From Candidatus Sphingobacterium stercoripullorum (GTDB lineage: Bacteria > Bacteroidota > Bacteroidia > Sphingobacteriales > Sphingobacteriaceae): a stretch of 14,241 nucleotides of DNA. The notes under the pieces were generated by a model that ran no database searches, was not told where the DNA came from, and saw only the letters and a program-made list of their open reading frames with translations. The translations under genes were made by a program, and so were the position numbers. Below are positions 5,980 to 12,522 of this stretch, one piece after another; positions within the stretch are counted from its first letter, which is position 1, and each line of letters opens with the position of its first letter. The DNA lies in assembly GCA_019114715.1 (NCBI GenBank), contig DXEZ01000255.1, positions 1 through 14,241 on the forward strand. Direction: 5' to 3'.

Positions 5980-6594
5980 ATGTCAGGAATTATTGGAAAA
6001 AAAGTAGGAATGACCAGTCTATTTGACGAAGAAGGGAACAATATCCCTTGTACAGTTATTCAGGCTGGACCGTGCGTGGTTACGCAGATACGTACGGTTG
6101 AGAAGGATGGTTACGAAGCTTTGCAGCTGGGTTACGATGATGTAAGGGAAAAGAACGTGACTGCTCCTTTGAATGGACACTTCAAGAAAGTTGGGGTGAG
6201 TCCTAAGCGTAAGTTAGTGGAGTTTAAGGAATTTCAAGAGGAGAAGCAACTTGGAGACGTTATTGACGTTTCAATCTTTGAAGAAGGAGAATACGTTGAC
6301 GTAGTCGGAACTTCTAAAGGTAAAGGTTTCCAAGGTGTCGTTAGAAGACACGGATTCGCTGGATCTGCCAATTCACATGGTCAATCTGCAGTACTTAGGT
6401 CGGGAGGATCTATAGGTGCAGCATCTACACCAGGTCGTATCTTTAAAGGAAAGCGTATGGCTGGTCGTATGGGTGGAGATCGCGTAAAGGTTCAGAATCT
6501 TCGTGTTTTGAAAATTTATCCTGAGAAAAACCTACTAGTAGTGAGTGGTTCCATTCCTGGAGCCAGAGGTTCTTATGTAATTATAGACAAATAG
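5980..6594 (+). CDS. rplC: 50S ribosomal protein L3 (uL3)
   Basis: A 204-residue primary 23S rRNA-binding protein that helps form the peptidyl-transferase region with its central loop. Typical features are the start MSGIIGKKVGMT, TSKGKGFQGVVRRHGF (111-126) and TPGRIFKGKRMAGRMG (150-165). The glutamine that PrmB methylates in E. coli L3 (in NQTPGK) is replaced by S149 here. First gene of the cluster, with its own promoter; an in-frame TTG at 5908 would add 24 residues but lies in the leader hairpin region and is not conserved in L3, so the ATG at 5980 (after A/T-rich AAATTAAAC) is the start. rplD begins 4 nt after the stop. Confidence 0.97.
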   Translation: MSGIIGKKVGMTSLFDEEGNNIPCTVIQAGPCVVTQIRTVEKDGYEALQLGYDDVREKNVTAPLNGHFKKVGVSPKRKLVEFKEFQEEKQLGDVIDVSIFEEGEYVDVVGTSKGKGFQGVVRRHGFAGSANSHGQSAVLRSGGSIGAASTPGRIFKGKRMAGRMGGDRVKVQNLRVLKIYPEKNLLVVSGSIPGARGSYVIIDK

Positions 6595-6598
6595 AAAA

Positions 6599-7228
6599 AT
6601 GGAAATCAAAGTAGTTAATGTATCAGGCGAGGAAACAGGTGCCAAGGTGCAACTTCCTGAATCGATTTTTGGTATAGAACCAAATGACCACGCTATCTAT
6701 TTGGATGTAAAGCAGTTTTTGGCGAATCAACGTCAAGGAACACATAAGACCAAGCAACGTAATGAAGTCAAAGGTTCGTCCCGTAAATTGCGTAAACAAA
6801 AAGGTTCAGGTGCTGCTCGTGTAGGTTCTATTCGTAACCCTCTTTTCCGTGGAGGAGGAAGAGTGTTTGGTCCACAACCTCGTAATTATGGCTTTAAGTT
6901 GAATAAAAAACTTAAGCAATTAGCGCGTAAATCAGCCTTTACTTATAAGGCGATTGAGAACAGCATTGTTGTGATCGATGAAGTTAATTTTGAGTCAATC
7001 AAAACAAAGAATTACATCAACTTGATCAATTCTTTAAAGTTAACAAACGAGAAGACTTTGTTAGTTCTGCCAGAGAATAATAAAAATGTTTATTTGTCAA
7101 GCAGAAACCTTCAGAAGACTAAGGTTACTACAGCAAGTCAAGTGTGTACTTATGACATCTTAAATGCTGGAAAACTTTTATTGACTGCAGATTCTGTTAA
7201 AAAATTGGAGGAGGCATTCGCTAAATAG
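6599..7228 (+). CDS. rplD: 50S ribosomal protein L4 (uL4)
   Basis: A 209-residue rRNA-binding protein with a globular domain and a long loop that lines the exit tunnel. The tunnel-loop signature is present: KGSGAARVGSIRNPLFRGGG (about 72-91) followed by VFGPQPRNYGFKLNKK. In E. coli L4 also represses its own operon by binding the S10 leader; here it is the second gene, and the hairpin before rplC is a possible target, by inference only. Gaps are 4 nt to rplC and 2 nt to rplW, so translation is probably coupled. Confidence 0.97.
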   Translation: MEIKVVNVSGEETGAKVQLPESIFGIEPNDHAIYLDVKQFLANQRQGTHKTKQRNEVKGSSRKLRKQKGSGAARVGSIRNPLFRGGGRVFGPQPRNYGFKLNKKLKQLARKSAFTYKAIENSIVVIDEVNFESIKTKNYINLINSLKLTNEKTLLVLPENNKNVYLSSRNLQKTKVTTASQVCTYDILNAGKLLLTADSVKKLEEAFAK

Positions 7229-7230
7229 TT

Positions 7231-7521
7231 ATGGAAGTTATTAAGAGACCTATATTGACAGAAAAAGCTTCAGATCTTACCGAGGGATTAAACCGTTATG
7301 TATTTGAAGTGGATCTGCGTGCGAATAAAATCGAAGTAAGAAAAGCTGTTGAAGAAATGTTCAATGTGACCGTTGTGTCTGTGAACACTTCAGTTGTAGC
7401 GGGGCAATCAAAAACTCGTTATACAAAATCAGGTTTTGTTACTGGTAAAACACAGAAGTATAAAAAGGCCGTCGTAACAATTAAAGACGGTGAAACTATT
7501 GATGTTTACAGCGTTATTTAA
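7231..7521 (+). CDS. rplW: 50S ribosomal protein L23 (uL23)
   Basis: A 96-residue protein at the tunnel exit, docking site for trigger factor and SRP. It begins MEVIKRPILTEKA, the usual N-terminus (IxRPxxTEKs), and has the family core YVFEVDLRANKIEVRKAVE (23-41) and the extended loop KTRYTKSGFVTGKTQKYKKA. Length is normal for bacteria. It starts 2 nt after rplD and ends 5 nt before rplB. Confidence 0.96.
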   Translation: MEVIKRPILTEKASDLTEGLNRYVFEVDLRANKIEVRKAVEEMFNVTVVSVNTSVVAGQSKTRYTKSGFVTGKTQKYKKAVVTIKDGETIDVYSVI

Positions 7522-7526
7522 GTAAA

Positions 7527-8351
7527 ATGGGATTAAAAAGATTTAAGCCAGTTACGCCCGGAACTAGATTCAGAGTTGGTCTAGATTATTCTGAAATTAC
7601 TACTAACGAACCAGAAAAGTCGTTATTAGCTAAAATCAAGAAATCAGGTGGACGTAACCGTGCTGGAAAAATGACAGTGCGCAACATTGGTGGAGGTCAT
7701 AAAAGATCTTACCGTGTTATTGATTTCAAGCGCAACAAATTTGATGTGCCTGCAAAGGTTGCAACTATTGAGTATGACCCGAATCGTAGTGCGTTTATCG
7801 CGTTATTAAACTACGTCGATGGGGAGAAAAGATATATCATTGCGCCTGCTGGTTTACAAGTAGGTATGACAGTGGTAGCTGGTGAGAAGGTAGCTCCAGA
7901 AGTGGGGAATGCACTTCCTTTATCGGCTATACCACTAGGTTCTATTGTTCATAACATTGAACTAAATCCTGGTCAAGGGGGAACTTTAGCACGTTCTGCT
8001 GGTACGTATGCACAGCTTACTGCCAGAGACGGGAAGTATGCTATTGTTAAGCTTCCTTCGGGAGAGACTAGAATGATTCTAGCAACTTGTATGGCTACAA
8101 TCGGATCGGTATCTAACCACGAACACTTCAACCAAGTTTTAGGTAAAGCTGGTAGAAAACGTTGGTTAGGACGCAGACCACGAGTAAGAGGAGTTGCTAT
8201 GAACCCAATCGATCACCCAATGGGTGGTGGTGAAGGTCGTGCATCTGGAGGCCACCCTCGTTCACGTAAGGGATTATTGGCTAATGGATACAAGACTCGT
8301 TCTAAGAAGAAAAGTTCAAATCGTTACATAATTGAGAGAAGGAAGAAATAA
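7527..8351 (+). CDS. rplB: 50S ribosomal protein L2 (uL2)
   Basis: A 274-residue primary rRNA-binding protein needed for subunit joining and peptidyl-transferase activity. Signatures: GRNRAGKMTVRNIGGGHKR (42-60), and the C-terminal VRGVAMNPIDHPMGGGEGR (220-238) with the conserved histidine H230 next to the peptidyl-transferase centre. Full length compared with 273 in E. coli. The stop codon TAA shares one base with the ATG of rpsS (TAATG at 8349-8353), which indicates translational coupling. Confidence 0.98.
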   Translation: MGLKRFKPVTPGTRFRVGLDYSEITTNEPEKSLLAKIKKSGGRNRAGKMTVRNIGGGHKRSYRVIDFKRNKFDVPAKVATIEYDPNRSAFIALLNYVDGEKRYIIAPAGLQVGMTVVAGEKVAPEVGNALPLSAIPLGSIVHNIELNPGQGGTLARSAGTYAQLTARDGKYAIVKLPSGETRMILATCMATIGSVSNHEHFNQVLGKAGRKRWLGRRPRVRGVAMNPIDHPMGGGEGRASGGHPRSRKGLLANGYKTRSKKKSSNRYIIERRKK

Positions 8352-8614
8352 TGGCTCGTTCAATTAAAAAAGGACCTTATATAGATCATAATTTGGAGAG
8401 AAAAGTTCTTTCCATGAATGAAAATAATAAAAAATCGGTGATTAAAACCTGGTCTAGAAGATCAATGGTTTCACCAGATTTTGTTGGACACACTTTCGCT
8501 GTACATAACGGGAACAAATTCATTCCTGTATATGTTACCGAAAACATGGTTGGACATAAGCTTGGAGAATTTGCGCCTACGCGTACATTCAAAGGCCACG
8601 CTGCTAAGAAATAA
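8351..8614 (+). CDS. rpsS: 30S ribosomal protein S19 (uS19)
   Basis: An 87-residue protein of the 30S head that contacts S13 and the A-site finger. MARSIKKGPYIDHNLERKV is the classic N-terminus, and the C-terminal part holds NGKxF-type NGNKFIPVYVTENMVGHKLGEFAPTR and TFKGHAAKK. Slightly shorter than the E. coli protein (92) as in many Bacteroidota. It overlaps rplB by one base and is followed 8 nt later by rplV. Confidence 0.97.
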   Translation: MARSIKKGPYIDHNLERKVLSMNENNKKSVIKTWSRRSMVSPDFVGHTFAVHNGNKFIPVYVTENMVGHKLGEFAPTRTFKGHAAKK

Positions 8615-8622
8615 TAAGCGCT

Positions 8623-9057
8623 ATGGAAGAGACAACTAAAAAATTAAAGAAGTCTTTGCGAGTAAAAGCTCGTAAAGAAGCACAAAAAGCACAAGTTGGA
8701 GGGCCTTCTACAGCAAGTCTTAGAAACTTTAGAGGCTCTGCTCGTAAAACTCGCTTAGTTGCGGACTTAGTTCGTGGTAAAAAAGTGGATGAAGCACTAT
8801 TTATTTTGCGTTATTCAAACAAGCGTGTTTCTAGCGACTTAGAGAAGCTTTTGCTTTCAGCAATTAACAATTGGGAAGCTAAAAATGAAGGTGCATCTGT
8901 TGAAGATAGTGCTCTTTATGTCAAGCGTATTTCTGTAGATGATGGACGTATTTTAAGAAGAATGCGCCCTGCTGCACAAGGACGTGGTCACATAATTCGT
9001 AAGCGAACCAATCATGTTACAGTGATTATTGATAGTTTAAAAAACGGAATTAACTAA
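8623..9057 (+). CDS. rplV: 50S ribosomal protein L22 (uL22)
   Basis: A 144-residue protein whose beta-hairpin reaches the narrow part of the exit tunnel; mutations there affect macrolide resistance in other bacteria. Core signatures: LRNFRGSARKTRLVADLVRG (33-52), SAINNWEAKN, VDDGRILRRMRPAAQGRGH (105-123) and the C-terminal RTNHVTVII. Compared with E. coli (110) it has about 30 extra N-terminal residues rich in Lys, Arg and Ala (MEETTKKLKKSLRVKARKEAQKAQ), a lengthening also seen in other members of this phylum. The ATG at 8623 is the only start close to rpsS. Confidence 0.95.
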   Translation: MEETTKKLKKSLRVKARKEAQKAQVGGPSTASLRNFRGSARKTRLVADLVRGKKVDEALFILRYSNKRVSSDLEKLLLSAINNWEAKNEGASVEDSALYVKRISVDDGRILRRMRPAAQGRGHIIRKRTNHVTVIIDSLKNGIN

Positions 9058-9068
9058 TTTATTGAGAA

Positions 9069-9791
9069 ATGGGACAAAAAGCAAATCCAATAGGAACTAG
9101 ATTAGGTATCATCCGCGGATGGGACTCTAATTGGTATGGTGGGAAAGACTATTCTGATAAATTAGTTGAGGACGAAAAGATCAGAAAATACTTGGGTGTA
9201 CGTTTAGCTAAAGGTGGCGTTGCAAAAGTAGTAATTGAACGTACTTTAAAGCGCGTAACTGTTACTATTCATACAGCACGTCCAGGTTTAGTTATTGGTA
9301 AAGGTGGTCAAGAAGTTGATATGATTAAAGAGGAGCTTAAAAAGCTTACTCAAAAAGATGTTCAAATCAATATTTTTGAAATTAAAAGACCTGAACTAGA
9401 TGCTAAGCTTGTTGCTGATTCAGTAGCTAAGCAATTAGAAGCTCGTATTTCTTTCCGTCGTGCAATGAAAACAGCTATAGCATCCACTATGCGTATGGGA
9501 GCTGAAGGTATCAAGATCATGTGTTCGGGTCGTTTGGGAGGTGCTGAAATGGCACGTACTGAACAGTATAAAGAGGGTAGAGTTCCTTTGCATACATTCC
9601 GTGCTGATATTGATTATGCACTATCAGAAGCCTACACATCTTACGGTAAAATCGGTGTTAAAGTTTGGATCTGTAAAGGAGAAGTTTACGGTAAGCGTGA
9701 CTTATCTCCAAACTTAGGACAAGCTTCCGGTGGCCGCGGTGGACGTGATTCTCGTCGTGGTGGACGTAGAGGACGCGGTGGTAGAAGATAA
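9069..9791 (+). CDS. rpsC: 30S ribosomal protein S3 (uS3)
   Basis: A 240-residue protein at the mRNA entry channel. MGQKANPIGTRLGIIRGWDS is the standard N-terminus; the KH domain shows RPGLVIGKGGQEVDMIKEEL (76-95, GxxG loop IGKGG), and the C-terminal domain has GRLGGAEMARTEQYKEGRVPL. The last 25 or so residues (from about 215) are almost only Gly, Arg, Asp and Ser with several RGG/RG units, a flexible basic tail. Followed by an unusually wide 62-nt gap with a palindrome before rplP. Confidence 0.97.
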   Translation: MGQKANPIGTRLGIIRGWDSNWYGGKDYSDKLVEDEKIRKYLGVRLAKGGVAKVVIERTLKRVTVTIHTARPGLVIGKGGQEVDMIKEELKKLTQKDVQINIFEIKRPELDAKLVADSVAKQLEARISFRRAMKTAIASTMRMGAEGIKIMCSGRLGGAEMARTEQYKEGRVPLHTFRADIDYALSEAYTSYGKIGVKVWICKGEVYGKRDLSPNLGQASGGRGGRDSRRGGRRGRGGRR

Positions 9792-9807
9792 GAGAGTTAC
9801 GAAATTT

Positions 9808-9837
9808 TAGTATAGAATATTCTACTATTTAAAGTAG
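9808..9837 (+). repeat. Palindrome and short hairpin in rpsC-rplP gap
   Basis: TAGAATATTCTA at 9813-9824 is a perfect 12-base palindrome, flanked by TAG (9808-9810) and CTA (9825-9827). An overlapping alternative stem pairs CTACT (9822-9826) with AGTAG (9833-9837). The two are mutually exclusive. Function is unknown: a regulator-binding site, a processing site, or chance in AT-rich DNA. Confidence 0.4.
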
Positions 9838-9853
9838 ATTAAATTAACTGAAA

Positions 9854-10276
9854 ATGTTACAGCCAAAAAGAACAAAGTTCAGAAAGATGCAAAAAGGACG
9901 GATTAAAGGTCTTGCCACTCGTGGTACTGATCTTGCGTTCGGTTCTTTTGGTATCAAAGCCATGCAAGGTGCATGGATAACAAGCCGCCAAATTGAGGCT
10001 GCTCGTATTGCGGTTACTCGCTATATGAAAAGAGAAGGTCAGGTTTGGATTCGTATTTTTCCTGATAAACCTGTTACTAAGAAACCTGCAGAGGTGAGAA
10101 TGGGTAAAGGAAAAGGTTCACCTGAATACTGGGTAGCTGTAGTTCGTCCAGGTCGCATTCTTTTCGAGGCCGATGGAGTGCCTTTAGCAGTTGCAAAAGA
10201 AGCGCTTCGTTTAGCTGCGCAAAAATTGCCTATCCATACTAAGTTTGTAGTACGTAGGGATTACGTTGGACAATAA
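9854..10276 (+). CDS. rplP: 50S ribosomal protein L16 (uL16)
   Basis: A 140-residue late-assembling protein near the A-site tRNA elbow. MLQPKRTKFRKMQKGR is the classic N-terminus; FGSFGIKAMQGAWITSRQIEAAR (30-52), RIFPDKPVTKKPAEVRMGKGKG (67-88) and EALRLAAQKLPIHTKFV are family signatures. Normal length. It sits between two wide gaps (62 nt before, 84 nt after), each with an inverted repeat, so it may mark a boundary between transcript segments. Confidence 0.97.
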   Translation: MLQPKRTKFRKMQKGRIKGLATRGTDLAFGSFGIKAMQGAWITSRQIEAARIAVTRYMKREGQVWIRIFPDKPVTKKPAEVRMGKGKGSPEYWVAVVRPGRILFEADGVPLAVAKEALRLAAQKLPIHTKFVVRRDYVGQ

Positions 10277-10282
10277 ATCATA

Positions 10283-10334
10283 AGGGAAAGAATGGACTTT
10301 AAAGCGATAGCCTTTGCCATCCAATTCTTTTCCT
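10283..10334 (+). promoter_or_regulatory. Long stem-loop in rplP-rpmC gap (attenuator or processing site)
   Basis: AGGGAAAGAAT (10283-10293) pairs with ATTCTTTTCCT (10324-10334) with one G-T wobble; after a one-base bulge, GGA (10294-10296) pairs with TCC (10320-10322). Inside, AAAG (10301-10304) can pair with CTTT (10312-10315). A moderately T-rich tail (AGGTTTAATATAAC) follows. It resembles a leaky terminator or an mRNA processing stem within the operon. Confidence 0.5.
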
Positions 10335-10341
10335 AGGTTTA
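10313..10341 (+). promoter_or_regulatory. Candidate internal promoter before rpmC
   Basis: TTTG (10313-10316), 17 nt, TAGGTTTA (10334-10341): one mismatch (final A for G) from the TTTG/TAnnTTTG consensus, with spacing at the short end of the known range. The -33 part lies in the stem-loop at 10283-10334, so folding of the transcript and promoter use share the same DNA. Confidence 0.35.
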
Positions 10342-10360
10342 ATATAACAATACAATAAAG

Positions 10361-10573
10361 ATGAAAAACTCAGAAATCAGAGATTTGTCAACTGAAGAAC
10401 TTCACGAGAAATTAGGTGAAGAGAGAGCAAATCTGGTCAAACAAAAGTTTACACATGCTGTTTCAGCTCTAGAGAATCCGAATGTAATTAAGAATACACG
10501 CAAGGTTATTGCGAGGATTATAACAGAGCTTAACACTAGAGATAATCAAGAAACAGCCGCTGAATCAAATTAA
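10361..10573 (+). CDS. rpmC: 50S ribosomal protein L29 (uL29)
   Basis: A 70-residue protein beside L23 at the tunnel exit. MKNSEIRDLSTEELHEKLGEE and the C-terminal NPNVIKNTRKVIARIITELNTR are the two-helix hairpin signature of L29. It follows an 84-nt gap with a stem-loop and a promoter-like sequence, and lies 8 nt before rpsQ. Confidence 0.95.
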   Translation: MKNSEIRDLSTEELHEKLGEERANLVKQKFTHAVSALENPNVIKNTRKVIARIITELNTRDNQETAAESN

Positions 10574-10581
10574 TAATAGAA

Positions 10582-10836
10582 ATGGAAAGAAAGTTAAGGA
10601 AAACTAGAACTGGCTTAGTGGTTAGCGATAAGATGGACAAAACCATCGTTGTGTCGGTGGAGAGAAGGGTAAAGCACCCACTATACGGTAAGTTCATTAA
10701 GCGAACTACTAAATTTAAAGCTCATGACGAGGAGAATTCATGTGGTATCGGTGATACTGTAGTTATCATGGAAACTCGTCCGCTGAGTAAGTCGAAGAGA
10801 TGGCGTTTGGTTGAAATTTTAGAAAAAGCGAAGTAA
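10582..10836 (+). CDS. rpsQ: 30S ribosomal protein S17 (uS17)
   Basis: An 84-residue 16S rRNA-binding protein with an OB-fold. Family signatures are RKTRTGLVVSDKMDKTIVVSVERRVKHPLYGK (6-37), overlapping the conserved KxxKTxVVxVer pattern, and GDTVVIMETRPLSKSKRWRL. Same length as the E. coli protein. Only one base separates its stop from the ATG of rplN. Confidence 0.97.
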   Translation: MERKLRKTRTGLVVSDKMDKTIVVSVERRVKHPLYGKFIKRTTKFKAHDEENSCGIGDTVVIMETRPLSKSKRWRLVEILEKAK

Positions 10837-10837
10837 G

Positions 10838-11206
10838 ATGGTACAACAAGAATCTAGACTAAATGTTGCCGATAATAGCGGAGCTAAAGAAGTTTTAGTA
10901 ATTCGCGTACTTGGTGGTACTGGCAAAAGATATGCGTCAATTGGTGATAAAATCGTTGTTACCGTTAAAGACGCCATGCCTTCAGGCAACGTAAAAAAAG
11001 GATCTATTTCAAAGGCTGTAGTTGTTAGAACGAAAAAGGCTGTACGTCGTAAAGATGGTTCATATATTCGTTTCGATGACAATGCAGTTGTATTGTTAAA
11101 CAACAATGACGAACTTCGTGGTACACGTATTTTTGGCCCTGTGGCTAGAGAGTTGCGTGAGAAAAAGTTCATGAAGATCGTTTCATTAGCACCGGAGGTA
11201 ATATAA
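10838..11206 (+). CDS. rplN: 50S ribosomal protein L14 (uL14)
   Basis: A 122-residue protein at the subunit interface; also the binding site of the silencing factor RsfS in other bacteria. MVQQESRLNVADNSGAKEV (1-19), GDKIVVTVKDAMP and ARELREKKFMKIVSLAPEVI are typical. Full length. The codons for its C-terminal PEV contain GGAGG (11194-11198), placed 9 nt before the rplX start, one of the few Shine-Dalgarno-like sequences here. One base separates it from rplX. Confidence 0.97.
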   Translation: MVQQESRLNVADNSGAKEVLVIRVLGGTGKRYASIGDKIVVTVKDAMPSGNVKKGSISKAVVVRTKKAVRRKDGSYIRFDDNAVVLLNNNDELRGTRIFGPVARELREKKFMKIVSLAPEVI

Positions 11207-11207
11207 T

Positions 11208-11561
11208 ATGGCAAAGGTTAATGCAAATAATAAAATCAAACGTCCTAAGTTAAAATTAAAAACTGGCGATTTGGTTAAGGTAATGGCTGGTAATTCAAAA
11301 GGTATGCAAGGAAAAATCCTTCGTGTACTTATAGATGAAAATAGAGCTGTAGTTGAAGGTGCGAATATAGTTAAGAAGCACACCAAACCTAGCCCCGCTA
11401 ATCCAAATGGTGGAATCGTAGAAGTTGAAGCTCCTATTCATATTTCAAATCTAGCTTTAGTTGATCCTAAATCTGGAGAGCCAACTCGTGTTGGTCGTAG
11501 AAGAAATGCGGAAGGAAAATTAGTTCGTTACGCTAAAAAATCAGGGGAGGACATTATATAA
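11208..11561 (+). CDS. rplX: 50S ribosomal protein L24 (uL24)
   Basis: A 117-residue assembly-initiating protein of the 50S subunit. The KOW motif is visible as LKTGDLVKVMAGNSKGMQG (about 17-35), followed by EGANIVKKHTKPSPANPNGG and APIHISNLALVDPKSG. Start ATG at 11208 lies 9 nt after a GGAGG. Its stop TAA overlaps the rplE ATG by one base (TAATG), and GGGGAGG at 11544-11550 in its last codons could serve rplE. Confidence 0.97.
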   Translation: MAKVNANNKIKRPKLKLKTGDLVKVMAGNSKGMQGKILRVLIDENRAVVEGANIVKKHTKPSPANPNGGIVEVEAPIHISNLALVDPKSGEPTRVGRRRNAEGKLVRYAKKSGEDII

Positions 11562-12124
11562 TGACTTACATACCACGTTTACAAGCTAAATACACGGAGG
11601 AGATCCGTCCACAGCTTAAAGAAAAGTTCGAATTTAAAAGCATCATGCAAGTTCCACGCTTGGAAAAGATTGTTCTTTCCCAAGGTGTTGGAGGAGGAGT
11701 TGCTGACAAGAAATTGGTTGACAATGCAGTTAATGAAATGTCAATGATTGCTGGTCAAAAAGCAGTTGCAACAATTTCTAAAAAGGACGTTTCTAACTTT
11801 AAATTACGTAAAGGAATGCCTGTTGGGGCGAAAGTTACTCTACGTAAAAAGAAAATGTATGAGTTTTTAGATCGTCTGATTGCAATCTCACTTCCACGTA
11901 TTCGTGACTTTAGAGGGATTAACGAAAAAGGATTTGATGGTCGTGGTAACTACAATTTAGGTATCACGGAACAAATTATCTTCCCTGAAATTAATATCGA
12001 TAGGATCAATAAGATTACAGGTATGGATATTACTTTTGTAACCTCTACAGATAACGATATTGAAGCTTTAGAATTATTGAAAGCTTTTGGGTTACCATTT
12101 AAAAATCAAAAAACAGAGAAATAA
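11561..12124 (+). CDS. rplE: 50S ribosomal protein L5 (uL5)
   Basis: A 187-residue 5S rRNA-binding protein of the central protuberance. Signatures: IMQVPRLEKIVLSQGVGGGVADKKLVDNA, GQKAVATISKKDVSNFKLRKGMPVGAKVTLR and LPRIRDFRGINEKGFDGRGNYNLGITEQIIFPEI, each in the usual order. Length is normal. Overlaps both neighbours by a single base (TAATG with rplX, TAATG with rpsN), so rplX-rplE-rpsN look translationally coupled. Confidence 0.97.
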   Translation: MTYIPRLQAKYTEEIRPQLKEKFEFKSIMQVPRLEKIVLSQGVGGGVADKKLVDNAVNEMSMIAGQKAVATISKKDVSNFKLRKGMPVGAKVTLRKKKMYEFLDRLIAISLPRIRDFRGINEKGFDGRGNYNLGITEQIIFPEINIDRINKITGMDITFVTSTDNDIEALELLKAFGLPFKNQKTEK

Positions 12125-12393
12125 TGGCAAAAGAAGGTGTTAAAGCACGTCAAATAAAACGTCAAAAACTAGTAGCTAAGTATGCTGAAAAGCGTGCGGA
12201 ATTAAAAGCTGCTGGAGATTACCGCGCTCTTGACCAACTTCCTAAGAATGCTTCGCCAGTTCGTTTACACAATCGTTGTAAAATTACTGGTCGTCCAAAA
12301 GGTTATATGAGACAATTTGGAATTTCAAGGGTTACCTTTAGGGAGATGGCTTTAGCTGGTAAAATACCAGGAGTAAAAAAAGCTTCTTGGTAA
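12124..12393 (+). CDS. rpsN: 30S ribosomal protein S14 (uS14), zinc-free type
   Basis: An 89-residue protein of the 30S head. The C-terminal PVRLHNRCKITGRPKGYMRQFGISRVTFREMALAGKIPGVKKASW is the S14 core (about 46-89). Only one cysteine (in NRCKITGRP) is present where zinc-binding S14 has CxxC...CxxC, so this is the zinc-independent form; a zinc-dependent paralogue could exist elsewhere. Starts on the last base of the rplE stop. Followed by a 129-nt gap with a strong hairpin before rpsH. Confidence 0.97.
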   Translation: MAKEGVKARQIKRQKLVAKYAEKRAELKAAGDYRALDQLPKNASPVRLHNRCKITGRPKGYMRQFGISRVTFREMALAGKIPGVKKASW

Positions 12394-12418
12394 TATAAAA
12401 AAAATATTTATTTTTGTG

Positions 12419-12450
12419 CCCAAACACGTCAATGGTTTGATGTGTTTGGG
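12419..12450 (+). terminator. Strong stem-loop between rpsN and rpsH, terminator-like
   Basis: CCCAAACACGTCAA (12419-12432) pairs with TTGATGTGTTTGGG (12437-12450): a 14-bp stem with one G-T wobble and a 4-nt loop TGGT, followed by TATTTATTACATTT. An A-tract (12396-12404) lies upstream. It looks like an intrinsic terminator or attenuator on the plus strand, yet it stands inside the spc cluster, so either readthrough or a new promoter must serve rpsH. Confidence 0.6.
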
Positions 12451-12465
12451 TATTTATTACATTTA
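12436..12465 (+). promoter_or_regulatory. Candidate internal promoter before rpsH
   Basis: TTTG (12436-12439), 18 nt, TACATTTA (12458-12465): one mismatch (last base) from TTTG/TAnnTTTG. The -33 part is inside the right arm of the terminator-like hairpin. Transcription would start near 12470, giving a leader of about 50 nt before rpsH. Confidence 0.4.
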
Positions 12466-12522
12466 GTATTAACCGACAACAGGTCCAGATATTAAGGAAA
12501 CCCTTGTCACAAAATCAAAACT

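Noticed and set aside
10819..11214. 131-codon open frame on the minus strand across rplN
   Set aside because: Fully antisense to a conserved ribosomal protein gene, with no recognisable domain; a shadow frame. The same holds for the antisense frames at 1028-1422, 4328-4570, 8386-8592, 11186-11386, 12469-12756, 12841-13107 and 13807-14121.
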